Assembly: GCA_022822125.1 (NCBI GenBank)
Contig: JAJECF010000034.1
Coordinates: 1-45,457, forward strand
Length of the DNA stretch: 45,457 bases
DNA from: Alphaproteobacteria bacterium
GTDB taxonomy: Bacteria > Pseudomonadota > Alphaproteobacteria > Bin95
Direction: 5' to 3'
How positions within the stretch are numbered: the stretch's first letter is position 1; the number at the start of each line of letters is the position of its first letter. A model generated the notes under the pieces. That model was not told the origin of the DNA. It did no database searches and worked only from the letters and a program-made list of their open reading frames with translations. The translations under genes and the position numbers were made by a program. Of the stretch, positions 1 to 7,909 are shown one piece after another.

Positions 1-137
1 GGGTCGCCTCCGCGGTCACTTGTGGCTGTTGCAAACCCAAAATACCGCCAGGCGACCCCGGAACCGAAAACAGCTACACCGAAATCATCTCAGATCAGCG
101 CAGAAACCATGTCCGCTCGACGGTTCTGCAAGAGGCT
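1..137 (-). mobile_element. End of an IS5-like element (second copy, mostly outside the window)
   Basis: These bases align with 12056-12193, the stretch between the start codon of the IS5-like transposase and the outer end of that element. By eye about 85 % of positions match. Both copies have the same orientation, so a second transposase should lie just left of the window, reading leftwards. Similarity stops just after the shared CTGCAAGAGGC near position 136, which marks the element end. The copy keeps a stem: GGGTCGCCT at 1-9 pairs with AGGCGACCC at 50-58. The divergence argues for two independent, older insertions and not a recent duplication. Confidence 0.75.
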
Positions 138-139
138 CA

Positions 140-1117
140 TCATTTCAGAATTTCTAACGGCTCTTGCACTATAGTAAATTCATCGTTAACTCTCTGTAAT
201 AGACGATGTATTCGTATCTCAATAACACTATCCTTCACTGTCTCTCCAAGTCGTCTTAGAACCTCTATAGGATCAACCGGCGGTAATATAGTGGCAATCT
301 CTCTGCCGGCGCGAGTGAGAGGGATAACGGGACACTTGATAGGCTGGTTATTTCCAGACACGAGAACAATGCACATATGACCCTCGGAAAGAACTACGGT
401 GTTTTGTTCATTCACCGAGAAGAATCTCTGAATACCTCCAATCGGAGAAGCATGTTGAAGTAATCCAGCTTGCTCCAGCAGTAAAATCCGCTCAAGCTGT
501 TTGCCTTCCAAGTTACCACTTGCCTCCCGAAAGATAAATTCTCCAGAAAACCGATATTGAACTTCCTGCTCAAATGCGGCAGCTAATGTCTTATCTAGTT
601 CAGCTAGAAGTCGCAGTGTTGATAACGAGAACGCCCCAGGACGGCGGATTTCTCCAGCCAATACTCTTCCCCATAGATCGCGAACCTTCTCCGAACTTGC
701 TTTCTCGGCATATCCAGAGAAATTGTTGAGCCAGTCGGCGTCAACCTCATCGGCATCAACGTCTTCATCTTGATCGCTAGAAGAAAGATGTATAACGGCA
801 CGTTCCATGACGTATTTTTTGTTGACGAGCGAATCAATTCCAGATGTCAATATAGCATCGATTGCTGATCTCAAGTCCTCATTCTCTTCAATTCTCTGCA
901 TTGCGGCCCCTTGGAGAGCCGCTGCCATACGACCTTTATTCCGAATGCGGTTGGCTGTGTTCTCCAACATAGCCGCAGGGATATCCAATATGGCTCCGCC
1001 AAGTCGGTCAAGGGCAGATACTGCACGCGACCGTGTCCGGGCCGAAATGCCTGTATCGGTCAATTCTGCATTGACGCTTACTTCGTTGCTAAGATGGTCT
1101 CTGTCTTCCATGGGCAT
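140..1117 (-). CDS. DUF2806 family protein, accessory gene
   Basis: A 325-residue protein of unknown function. The segment around residues 125-165 (DWLNNFSGYAEKAS, then VRDLWGRVLAGEI and PGAFSLSTLRLL) resembles DUF2806 (named from memory, not searched). No signal peptide or membrane segment is apparent. The start is ATG at 1117, with GGAGG six bases upstream; a second in-frame ATG follows two codons later. The gene is clearly AT-richer than everything to its right, with codon use unlike its neighbours, so it looks acquired. Its TGA stop (140-142) sits only a few bases from the inferred IS end, so the last residues may have been changed by the insertion. No flanking gene on its strand suggests a function. 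Confidence 0.7.
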   Translation of the reverse strand: MPMEDRDHLSNEVSVNAELTDTGISARTRSRAVSALDRLGGAILDIPAAMLENTANRIRNKGRMAAALQGAAMQRIEENEDLRSAIDAILTSGIDSLVNKKYVMERAVIHLSSSDQDEDVDADEVDADWLNNFSGYAEKASSEKVRDLWGRVLAGEIRRPGAFSLSTLRLLAELDKTLAAAFEQEVQYRFSGEFIFREASGNLEGKQLERILLLEQAGLLQHASPIGGIQRFFSVNEQNTVVLSEGHMCIVLVSGNNQPIKCPVIPLTRAGREIATILPPVDPIEVLRRLGETVKDSVIEIRIHRLLQRVNDEFTIVQEPLEILK

Positions 1118-1375
1118 CTCCTTCCTCCGGCTCCCGGCCGCCGCGACCTAGCGAGGGTGCCTCGGAGAGTAGAGTGCGCCCCTCGCCTAAAGACGCGGGC
1201 GATCTGCAACAGGTCCGGTGCCAGTGCAATCCCGACGTCGGCGGCCCCAGCAAAAAGCCCTCTGGGCGGAGGGTGAATGATGTCAGGCTGGGCGAACCAT
1301 ATCGAGCCAATCGAGGGCACCCGACAATCGCTATATCGCGCTCGGCTTCAGCGATGTCAACTCCACACCCAGGCG
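1118..1375. other. Intergenic stretch, no gene recognised
   Basis: This region lies between the start of the DUF2806 gene and the enoyl-CoA hydratase promoter. Open frames exist on both strands, including an in-frame upstream extension of the hydratase, but none has a recognisable domain or a good ribosome binding site. Regulatory sequence for the divergent gene pair probably lies here. Confidence 0.4.
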
Positions 1376-1406
1376 GTGACGACAAGGCGGCATGGGGGTC
1401 TATAAT
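1376..1406 (+). promoter_or_regulatory. Putative sigma-70 promoter of the hydratase operon
   Basis: A perfect TATAAT -10 hexamer lies at 1401-1406. The best upstream match is GTGACG at 1376-1381, a weak -35 box with a 19-bp spacer. Transcription would start near 1413 and give a leader of about 20 bases before the ATG at 1432, with GGAGG at 1422-1426 as ribosome binding site. Prediction by inspection only. Confidence 0.5.
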
Positions 1407-1431
1407 CCCCGCGACTTTGAGGGAGGGCCCC

Positions 1432-2211
1432 ATGGCCGAACGCGAATTCTGCGCCGTCGAACGCGACGGGCGCCTGCTGATCGTCACCCTGAACCGCCCG
1501 GAGCGCTACAACGCGCTGCACTTCCCGGCGCATTTCGAGCTTGCGGAAGTCTGGGACGAGTTCGCCGCCGACCCCGAGCTCTGGGTCGCCATCGTCACCG
1601 GCGCAGGCGACAAGGCGTTCTGCGCCGGCAACGACCTGCGCTTCCAGGCGGAAGGGAATGTCCGCAAGCGCTGCCCGACCGGCTTCGCCGGGCTCACCGA
1701 ACGCTACGGCCTCAACAAGCCCGTTATCGCCGCTGTCAATGGCTTCGCGATGGGCGGCGGCTTCGAGACCGCGCTTGCCTGCGACCTGATTGTCGCGGCC
1801 GAAAACGCGATCTTCGCCCTGCCGGAGCCGCGCGTCGGCCTCATGGCGGGCGCGGGCGGCGTCCACCGCCTGCCGCGCATGATCGGCCAGAAGCAGGCGC
1901 TCGGCATGATCCTGACCGGGCGGCGCGTCGGCGCGGCGGAAGGCAAGGAGCTCGGCTTCGTCAACGAGGTCGTTCCCGAGGGCGAGGCCGTAGCAGGCGC
2001 CCGGCGCTGGGCCGAGCAGATTCTCGAATGCGCGCCGATCTCGATTCGCGCATCCAAGGAGGCGGTCTATGCCGGCATGAACGAGGCGACGCTCGGGACG
2101 GCTATCGCCCGTACCTATGAAGAGCAGCATGTGCTGATCGGCAGCGCCGACTATATCGAGGGGCCCAAGGCCTTCGCCGAAAAGCGCCCGCCTGTCTGGC
2201 GGAACGAATGA
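1432..2211 (+). CDS. Enoyl-CoA hydratase/isomerase family protein (crotonase fold)
   Basis: A 259-residue crotonase, the usual length for the family. It probably hydrates a 2-enoyl-CoA thioester in the cytoplasm. AGNDLRF (about 65-71) and the GFAMGGGFE loop (104-112) form the oxyanion hole. Glu112 and Glu132 have the 20-residue spacing of the two catalytic glutamates of classical hydratases, and both are present. The frame is open further upstream, but ATG 1432 is preferred: it follows GGAGG by five bases and begins at the typical family N-terminus. The stop overlaps the next start (ATGA), so it is translationally coupled to the aminotransferase. The CaiD-like carnitine branch resembles it, but the substrate cannot be read from sequence. 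Confidence 0.9.
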   Translation: MAEREFCAVERDGRLLIVTLNRPERYNALHFPAHFELAEVWDEFAADPELWVAIVTGAGDKAFCAGNDLRFQAEGNVRKRCPTGFAGLTERYGLNKPVIAAVNGFAMGGGFETALACDLIVAAENAIFALPEPRVGLMAGAGGVHRLPRMIGQKQALGMILTGRRVGAAEGKELGFVNEVVPEGEAVAGARRWAEQILECAPISIRASKEAVYAGMNEATLGTAIARTYEEQHVLIGSADYIEGPKAFAEKRPPVWRNE

Positions 2212-3074
2212 TGGAGCCGCAAACCTGGCTCGACGGGGCGTGGCGCGCCGGCAACCCGCCGATTTTCGGGCCGATGACCCATGCGGCCTGGATGGCCTCT
2301 GTCGTCTTCGACGGCGCGCGGGCATTCGAGGGCGTCATGCCGGACCTCGACCGCCATGCGGCGCGCGCCATCGCCTCCGCGCGTGCGCTCGGCCTTGCGC
2401 CGAAAATCTCGGCGGAAGAAATCGCCGCGCTGGCTGTCGAGGGCGTCGGGCGGTTCCCGGAGGCGACGGAGCTTTATATCCGCCCGCTGTTCTGGGCCGA
2501 TGACGGCTTCGTGGAGCCCGAGGCCGAGTCCACGCGCTTCATGCTGACGCTGTTCGAGATGCCGTTGCCGGCCCCCGATGCGACTGTGACGGCAGCCCTC
2601 GCGGAGGAACGCCGCCCGCGCCCTGCCATGGCGCCGACGGATGCCAAGGCCTCCTGCCTCTATCCGAATGTGCAGCGCATGCTCCGCAAGGCGCGCGAGC
2701 GGGGATTCTCGACCGCCCTGGTGCTCGACCCGGACGACAAGGTGGCGGAATTCGCGACCGCCAACCTGTTCATGGTCCGGGACGGCAAGGTCGCCACACC
2801 CGCCGACAACGGCACTTTCCTCAACGGCATCACCCGCCAGCGCATGATCGGGCTGCTGCGCGACGACGGCCATGAAGTCGAGGAGCGGACGGTCGAGCTG
2901 GAAGAGCTGCTGGAGGCAGACGAGGTGTTCGCCACCGGCAATGCGCCCAAGGTCATTCCGGCAAGTCGCATCGAGGAGCGCGACTTCCAGCCCGGCCCGG
3001 TCGCACGCCGGGCGCGGGAGCTCTACTGGGCCTTTGCGCATGCGCACGGGAAGCCCGTTGATTTCGGCCTCTAG
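2208..3074 (+). CDS. Class IV PLP aminotransferase (branched-chain aminotransferase-like)
   Basis: A 288-residue fold-type IV PLP enzyme related to IlvE, D-amino-acid aminotransferase and (R)-amine transaminases. It has the SVVFDGARAFEG substrate loop (about 31-42), the probable Schiff-base Lys147 in DAKAS, Glu181 in AEFATANLF (the usual pyridine-nitrogen partner), and NGITRQR near 206-212 for phosphate binding. It is slightly shorter than typical IlvE and its first loop differs from the FEGIRAY form, so branched-chain specificity is uncertain. The ATG overlaps the hydratase stop; a second ATG directly follows. Coupling to a CoA hydratase suggests the amine product or substrate belongs to the same pathway. 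Confidence 0.88.
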   Translation: MMEPQTWLDGAWRAGNPPIFGPMTHAAWMASVVFDGARAFEGVMPDLDRHAARAIASARALGLAPKISAEEIAALAVEGVGRFPEATELYIRPLFWADDGFVEPEAESTRFMLTLFEMPLPAPDATVTAALAEERRPRPAMAPTDAKASCLYPNVQRMLRKARERGFSTALVLDPDDKVAEFATANLFMVRDGKVATPADNGTFLNGITRQRMIGLLRDDGHEVEERTVELEELLEADEVFATGNAPKVIPASRIEERDFQPGPVARRARELYWAFAHAHGKPVDFGL

Positions 3075-3137
3075 CCGAAGAAGACGCCGGAGACGGGCGC
3101 GGGCCGCGGCCGGATCCTCAGGCGGCGGGAGGCGGCG

Positions 3138-4310
3138 ATGAAGATCGTGGATGTCGAAGCCGTTGCGCTGGCCGTCCCGATGAAGAAGGGAATCGCCGCC
3201 CCCATCAGCATGCCGCGGGCCGATGAGGTCGCAGGGGTCGTCTTCAGGGAATACCGCTCGGTCATCGTCCGCATCCGCACGGATAACGGCATCGAAGGCG
3301 TCGGCGAGTGCATGGCGCGGCTTTCGGGAACGGCGCTCAGGGACATCGTGGACTATGTCGCCCCGCTGCTGGTCGGCAAGGACCCGCGCGACGTCGAATA
3401 TCTCTGGGACCTGCTCTGGTCCGTGATGATGAACCGGGGCCACCAGAAGGGCTTCTACCTGGAAGCCATGGCGGGCATCGACACCGCGCTCTGGGACATA
3501 TGGGGCAAGGCGGCGGGCGTCCCCGTGTGGCGCCTGCTCGGCGGCAGGACCAACCCGAAGCTCTGGGCCTACGCCTCGTCTCTCAGGCTGCGCGACATCG
3601 GGATTCTTCGCGAGGAGATCGATGCGCACAAGGCTCGCGGCTTCAACGCGATGAAGATCAAGATCGGCAAGGACCCGATGGAGTGGCGGCGCGAAATCCG
3701 CACCGTCGAGCAGATCCGGGCCCATGCCGGCGACGGCATCACGCTGATGGCGGACGCGAATTGCGGCTACGGGCATGACCGCAAGACTGCGCTCCAGGTC
3801 GGCCGGGCGCTCGAGGCGCTCGGCCTCTACTGGTACGAAGAACCGCTCGCGCCGGACGACATTGACGGCTACGCCTTCCTCCGCCAGAAGCTCGGCATCC
3901 GGATCGCGACCGGAGAAGCCGATTTCAACCGTTTCAGCTTCGCCCGCTTCTTCAAGCGTGACGCGATAGACATCGTGCAACACGACGCCGCGCGCGCAGG
4001 CGGCATTACCGAAGCGCGCAAGATCGCCGACATGGCGTCGGCCTTCCATGTGCTCTACGCCCCGCATACCGGCAGCTCATCCAACATCATCATGACGGTG
4101 TCGCTGCATCTGGCGACCTACGCGCCCAATTTCCTCATCTACGAATACATGCAGAGCGACTGGAACCGGGAGGAGCCCAACCCTCTGCGCCGGGACCTTT
4201 GCGACCTGCCTGTCAGGTCCTTCGAGGACGGCTGCCTGGAGATGGAGGATCGGCCGGGCCTCGGCATCGAGCTCAACGAAGAGGTCATCGAGAAATACCG
4301 CCTGCCGTAA
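3138..4310 (+). CDS. Mandelate racemase/muconate lactonizing enzyme family protein (enolase superfamily)
   Basis: A 390-residue enolase-superfamily member. These enzymes abstract the proton alpha to a carboxylate using Mg2+. The N-terminal capping domain covers about 1-130. The barrel carries the K-x-K pair Lys173/Lys175 (MKIKIG), metal ligands Asp206 (ADANCGY), Glu234/235 (YEEPL) and Glu260 (TGE), and His310 in APHTG as the opposite-face base. This set is that of the mandelate racemase subgroup, and many acid-sugar dehydratases share it. ATG 3138 follows GGAGG. It lies 63 bp after the aminotransferase on the same strand, so it probably belongs to the same operon. Substrate unknown. Confidence 0.9.
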   Translation: MKIVDVEAVALAVPMKKGIAAPISMPRADEVAGVVFREYRSVIVRIRTDNGIEGVGECMARLSGTALRDIVDYVAPLLVGKDPRDVEYLWDLLWSVMMNRGHQKGFYLEAMAGIDTALWDIWGKAAGVPVWRLLGGRTNPKLWAYASSLRLRDIGILREEIDAHKARGFNAMKIKIGKDPMEWRREIRTVEQIRAHAGDGITLMADANCGYGHDRKTALQVGRALEALGLYWYEEPLAPDDIDGYAFLRQKLGIRIATGEADFNRFSFARFFKRDAIDIVQHDAARAGGITEARKIADMASAFHVLYAPHTGSSSNIIMTVSLHLATYAPNFLIYEYMQSDWNREEPNPLRRDLCDLPVRSFEDGCLEMEDRPGLGIELNEEVIEKYRLP

Positions 4311-4446
4311 CGCGCCGGCGGGACTCCTCGACTCCTGCCCTCGGCGTGTGTCAGACTTTGTCTTTCCAACGCTTCCGGGGCTCCCGGATCGTGCCGGGTG
4401 TATCAGAGCATTCTTCGTCCAGCCCCGACATGCAGAGGGATGACGA

Positions 4447-4665
4447 ATGGCCGACGACCTCACCACCGAGCAACGCCTCGACCGCATCGAGGAAGCAATG
4501 GTGTATTTCAATCGCCGCCAGAATGAAGACCTCGCCTTGTCGCAAGAGATGAGGTTGGACTTCCTGCAGGAGTTCAAGGCTATCCGGAAGGCGATCTACA
4601 TTATGGCGGTTGTGCTGTTCTTCATCGCCGTCGCCGTGTCCGTTTGTATTGTGCGCCTCGCATGA
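4447..4665 (+). CDS. Small single-pass membrane protein, hypothetical
   Basis: A 72-residue protein with a charged, heptad-like N-terminal helix (about 5-46, rich in Glu, Arg and Gln), then one hydrophobic segment (about 50-70, IYIMAVVLFFIAVAVSVCIV). This is the layout of a short membrane-anchored coiled coil with a cytoplasmic N-terminus. A GAGGGA motif precedes ATG 4447. No family is recognised. It sits between the enolase-superfamily gene and a convergent carboxylase gene, so context does not help. Coding status rests on the clean amphipathic-plus-membrane pattern and the ribosome binding site. Confidence 0.6.
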   Translation: MADDLTTEQRLDRIEEAMVYFNRRQNEDLALSQEMRLDFLQEFKAIRKAIYIMAVVLFFIAVAVSVCIVRLA

Positions 4666-4718
4666 CGCACCATAATGCCGGTGAAGTCCTGCAGGTTTGT
4701 CGAAAATAGTATCCCGTC

Positions 4719-6266
4719 TCAGGGCATCACGCCGTGGCGCATGGTCGGGCCCGGCGCCTCTGTGCGGCGCATTTCGGCGCGGTCGAGGGCTTCGATGAGG
4801 CGCGGGCGCGTTTCCGCCGGGTCGATCACATCGTCGATCTTCATGGCTTCGGCAGCCGGCCATGCGCCGCAGAGGCGGCCATATTCCCGGACCAGCCGTT
4901 CGTAAAGCGCATCGGGGTCCTCGGCGCTTTCGAGCTCCGCCCTGTAAGCCGCCCTTATGCCGCTTTCCAGCGGGATGGCGTTGAAATCGGCCATCGGCCA
5001 GGCGAGCACCGCCGACTGCCCGGCGCCGTAGCCGCCCATCGCCGCCGCCCCATAGCCGAACGCCTTGTGCAGCACCACCGTCACCAGCGGCGTGGCGGCG
5101 AAGGCGAAGCTGCTGGCGACCGCCATGCCGACCCGAAGCGCGCCCTCCCGTTCCGACTTCGGTCCCGTCATCACGCCGGGCGTATCCGTCAGGAAGATGA
5201 CCGGCAGGTGATAGGCCGCCGCGAGGTCGATGAAGCGGCGGAGCTTGTGCCCGGCCGCAGCCGTGATCGCGCCCGCCATCACCTGCGGCTGGTTCGCCGC
5301 GACGGCCACCGCCCGGCCATGGAGGCGCGCGAAGCCGGTAATCATCATGCGGGCATAGCCGGGCTTGAGCTCGAAGAAGCTCCCCCGGTCGAAGATCGCC
5401 GAAATGGCCTTCTTCATGTCGTATGGGCGGCGCCGGTTCGCCGGTATGAGGCTGCGCAACGCCTCCTCCGCCCCCTCGGGCGCCGGCGCCGCCTCCGCCC
5501 GCGGCGGCCAGGCCCAGGCGTTTGCGGGCATGAAGGAGAGGTAGCGCTTCAGCTGCCGGATCGCGTCCGCCTCGTCTTCCGCGGCATTGTCGGCGACGCC
5601 CGAGATCCGGCAATGCACCTCCCAGCCGCCGAGTTCCTCCTTCGAGACGCGCTCGCCCGTGCCCATCTCGACGAGCGGCGGGCCGCCGGCGGCCAGCATC
5701 CCCTCGCCTTTCACCATCACGATGAACTCCATCATGGAAGCCAGGAGAGAGCTGTCTCCGGCCGTCGGACCCAGCACCGCCGCGATTGTCGGCGCCGTGC
5801 CGGAGAGGCGCGCCACATCCATGAAATGGTGCATCGGCGCAAGCCCCTCGCCGATATACTCGTCCGTGCGCGCGCCGGCCCCGTCGAACAGCCAGATCAG
5901 CGGCACCCGGTCGCGCAGGGCCAATTCGATCATCCGGTGCTTCTTCGCGAAATTCACCAGGCCGAGCGAGCCGCCCAGCACGGTGAAATCCTCGGCGACC
6001 ACACCGGCGACACGCCCGTCGATCCGCCCGAAACCGGTCACGACGCCGTCGGCCGGCGTTACCTTGTCTTTCACGGGCGTCACGCGGGTCGGCGCGTGCG
6101 TCGCAAGCCCGCCGATCTCGGTGAAGCTGCCGGCATCCATGAGCATCGCGACCCGCTCGCGCGCCACCTGCTTGCCGGCCCGGCGCTGGCGGGCGACCTT
6201 CGCCTCGCCGCCATGCCCTTCCGCCACGGCCCGGCGGCGCGCGAGTTCATCGAGCAGGTCGCTCAT
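4719..6266 (-). CDS. Acyl-CoA carboxylase carboxyltransferase (beta) subunit
   Basis: A 515-residue carboxyltransferase of the propionyl-/methylcrotonyl-CoA carboxylase beta type. This subunit moves CO2 from carboxybiotin to an acyl-CoA. It has two crotonase-like halves: the N-terminal half with DGAGARTDEYIGEG and LGPTAGDSSLL, and the C-terminal half with LTDTPGVMTG and GKAFGYGA-like glycine loops that make the oxyanion holes. The length is normal. No biotin carboxylase/carrier (alpha) subunit lies in the window, so it must be supplied elsewhere, or this protein works in a different decarboxylase/carboxylase complex. It is downstream of the DUF2786 gene on the same strand (58-bp gap). Confidence 0.9.
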   Translation of the reverse strand: MSDLLDELARRRAVAEGHGGEAKVARQRRAGKQVARERVAMLMDAGSFTEIGGLATHAPTRVTPVKDKVTPADGVVTGFGRIDGRVAGVVAEDFTVLGGSLGLVNFAKKHRMIELALRDRVPLIWLFDGAGARTDEYIGEGLAPMHHFMDVARLSGTAPTIAAVLGPTAGDSSLLASMMEFIVMVKGEGMLAAGGPPLVEMGTGERVSKEELGGWEVHCRISGVADNAAEDEADAIRQLKRYLSFMPANAWAWPPRAEAAPAPEGAEEALRSLIPANRRRPYDMKKAISAIFDRGSFFELKPGYARMMITGFARLHGRAVAVAANQPQVMAGAITAAAGHKLRRFIDLAAAYHLPVIFLTDTPGVMTGPKSEREGALRVGMAVASSFAFAATPLVTVVLHKAFGYGAAAMGGYGAGQSAVLAWPMADFNAIPLESGIRAAYRAELESAEDPDALYERLVREYGRLCGAWPAAEAMKIDDVIDPAETRPRLIEALDRAEMRRTEAPGPTMRHGVMP

Positions 6267-6324
6267 CCCTGCAATCCTTCAACAGGCCGTGCAGCACCAG
6301 CCGGGCGCGAAGCAGCCTCCGGGC

Positions 6325-6843
6325 TCAGACCGCGCCCCGCAGCTTGAGTTTGAGTCCGACCACCGCATAACGGTCAAGGCCGGTGATCTCCGCGATTTCG
6401 GAAAACGGCAGGCGCGTTTCGTTGAGCAGCACCGCCGCGTGCTGCTCGGGCTCCATCCGGCGCCGGCTCCGCCACACGAAGCTGTACCCCGCGCGTCTCG
6501 GCGGCGATTCCTCCTCGCGGTCCAGCCCCCGCCGGAGCGCATCCTCCCGGGCGGCCCGGAAGCGGGCGCGCTCTTCATCCGCCTGTCTTTCGCTTTCCCG
6601 GAACGCATGCGCCCGCGCCGCCGCCCGCGCCCTGCGCATTCGCTCGAACGGGGTTTCCTCGCGCACGGGGTCCGGTTCGCCGCCGGTGCGGGCCGCTTCG
6701 GCAAGCGACATGCCGTGGCGCGCCGCCAGCCGCCGGGCCGCCGCCAGCGCCGCTTCGCGCTCGCCGTCATAGGAACTGCCGGCCGCCAGCGCCAGCAGGC
6801 TTCGGAAACGGGTTCGCTCCGCTTCTGCAAATCCGGTCCGGAT
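6325..6843 (-). CDS. DUF2786 / helix-turn-helix protein, start codon non-canonical or lost
   Basis: The first ATG in this frame is at 6711 and gives 128 residues. The frame stays open upstream to about 6909 and encodes a convincing DUF2786-like segment: ERTRFRSLLALAAGSS, then EREAALAAARRLAARHGMS, which runs straight into that ATG. A real N-terminus must therefore lie near 6843, but the frame has no ATG, GTG or TTG there. The best candidate is ATC 6841-6843 behind a strong GGGAGAGGAG. The middle is Arg/Glu-rich and probably helical. The C-terminus, LPFSEIAEITGLDRYAVVGLKLKLR, looks like a helix-turn-helix, so a DNA-binding role is possible. Either a rare start codon or a small lesion explains the missing start. 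Confidence 0.6.
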   Translation of the reverse strand: MRTGFAEAERTRFRSLLALAAGSSYDGEREAALAAARRLAARHGMSLAEAARTGGEPDPVREETPFERMRRARAAARAHAFRESERQADEERARFRAAREDALRRGLDREEESPPRRAGYSFVWRSRRRMEPEQHAAVLLNETRLPFSEIAEITGLDRYAVVGLKLKLRGAV

Positions 6844-6961
6844 AGCTCCTCTCCCAAGGCGCGAAAATGCAAGCCTACAATCCCGGCGCCGCGATGTGAA
6901 ATCGGGAATCTACGGCGCGCGGCGAATGGCGGTATGCTGGCGCAAACGGGAGGAGAGCATC

Positions 6962-7831
6962 GTGGCGGACGGGACATTGGGGTTTATCGGTCTGGGTAAC
7001 ATGGGCGGCCCGATGGCGCGGCACGCCGCCGCGACCGGGCGCGAGACGGTCGTGCATGATATTGCCGGCACGGCGGATCGGGCGCCGCCGGGCGCGACCG
7101 TGGCGCAATCCAATGGCGAGGTCGCGCGCCGGGCCGGCATCGTCGCGCTTTCGTTGCCGACGGTCGCCGCCAATCGCGAGGTGGTGCTGGAAATCTCGGC
7201 AGCCGGGCGCAGGGGGCAGATCGTGGTGGATACCTGCACAATCGGCCCGGCCGCCGCCCGCGAGAATGCCCGCATCCTGGCCGAGTCTGGCATCGCCTAT
7301 CTGGACAGCCCCGTCTCGGGCATGAAGTTCCGCGCGGAGGAAGGCGCGCTCGCCAGCATGGCCTCCGGCCCCGAAGACGTGCTCGAGCGGGCGCGCGCGA
7401 TGGTCGAATCCTGGTCGCGAACGATCTTCCATGTCGGGCTGGAGCCGGGGCTCGGCCAGACGATGAAGCTCGTCAACAACGCTCTCAATATCTCCACCCT
7501 CGTCACCTCCACGGAAGCCGTCGCCTATGGCGAGAGCGCAGGCCTCGATGTCGCGACCATGCTGGCGGTCATCAACGCCAGCACGGGGCAGAACTTCACG
7601 ACGCTCCATGCCTTCCCGAAGCATGTCGCAACGGGCGAATTCGACGGGTCGGGCGCCGAAGCCCATCTTGTGAAGAAGGACCTCGGACTGTTCGTCGAAA
7701 CCGCCGATGCGGACGGCGCACCGTGCCCGACCATCTTCCGCGCCTACGACACCGTTGCCGCCTTCGCGGACTCCGATCCGGGCCAGGACATGATCCGGAT
7801 CTACCCGTTCGTGCGCGACGGGGCGTCCTGA
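6962..7831 (+). CDS. NAD(P)-dependent beta-hydroxyacid dehydrogenase (3-hydroxyisobutyrate dehydrogenase family)
   Basis: A 289-residue enzyme that oxidises a beta-hydroxyacid, or reduces the semialdehyde, with NAD(P). The Rossmann motif GFIGLGNMGGPMA is at the N-terminus (7-19). The substrate motif DSPVSGM holds Ser119, and GQTMKLVNNAL carries the catalytic Lys169 and the following Asn. The all-helical C-terminal domain completes the fold. GTG 6962 is chosen because GGGAGGAGAG lies five bases upstream and the Rossmann fold begins at the expected distance; an in-frame ATG at 6896 would add 22 atypical residues. It is divergent from the DUF2786 gene. Possible substrates include 3-hydroxyisobutyrate, tartronate semialdehyde and related acids. 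Confidence 0.9.
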   Translation: MADGTLGFIGLGNMGGPMARHAAATGRETVVHDIAGTADRAPPGATVAQSNGEVARRAGIVALSLPTVAANREVVLEISAAGRRGQIVVDTCTIGPAAARENARILAESGIAYLDSPVSGMKFRAEEGALASMASGPEDVLERARAMVESWSRTIFHVGLEPGLGQTMKLVNNALNISTLVTSTEAVAYGESAGLDVATMLAVINASTGQNFTTLHAFPKHVATGEFDGSGAEAHLVKKDLGLFVETADADGAPCPTIFRAYDTVAAFADSDPGQDMIRIYPFVRDGAS

Positions 7832-7909
7832 CCCATGCGCAGTTTTGTGGCGCAGACCGGCCCCGTTCGCGGGTAAGATCGAGCGTTTCCCGTTCCGGCC
7901 GGCCCCGTA

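Noticed and set aside
1174..1431. In-frame N-terminal extension of the enoyl-CoA hydratase
   Set aside because: It contains no crotonase similarity, includes the predicted TATAAT promoter, and the ATG at 1432 has the ribosome binding site.
2151..4067. A 638-codon minus-strand open frame opposite the aminotransferase and enolase-superfamily genes
   Set aside because: Same GC shadow pattern, with His/Arg/Leu-rich translation and no ribosome binding site.
4382..4397. Small stem CCGG/CCGGG after the enolase-superfamily gene as a terminator
   Set aside because: The stem is only five base pairs and no run of T follows on the plus strand.
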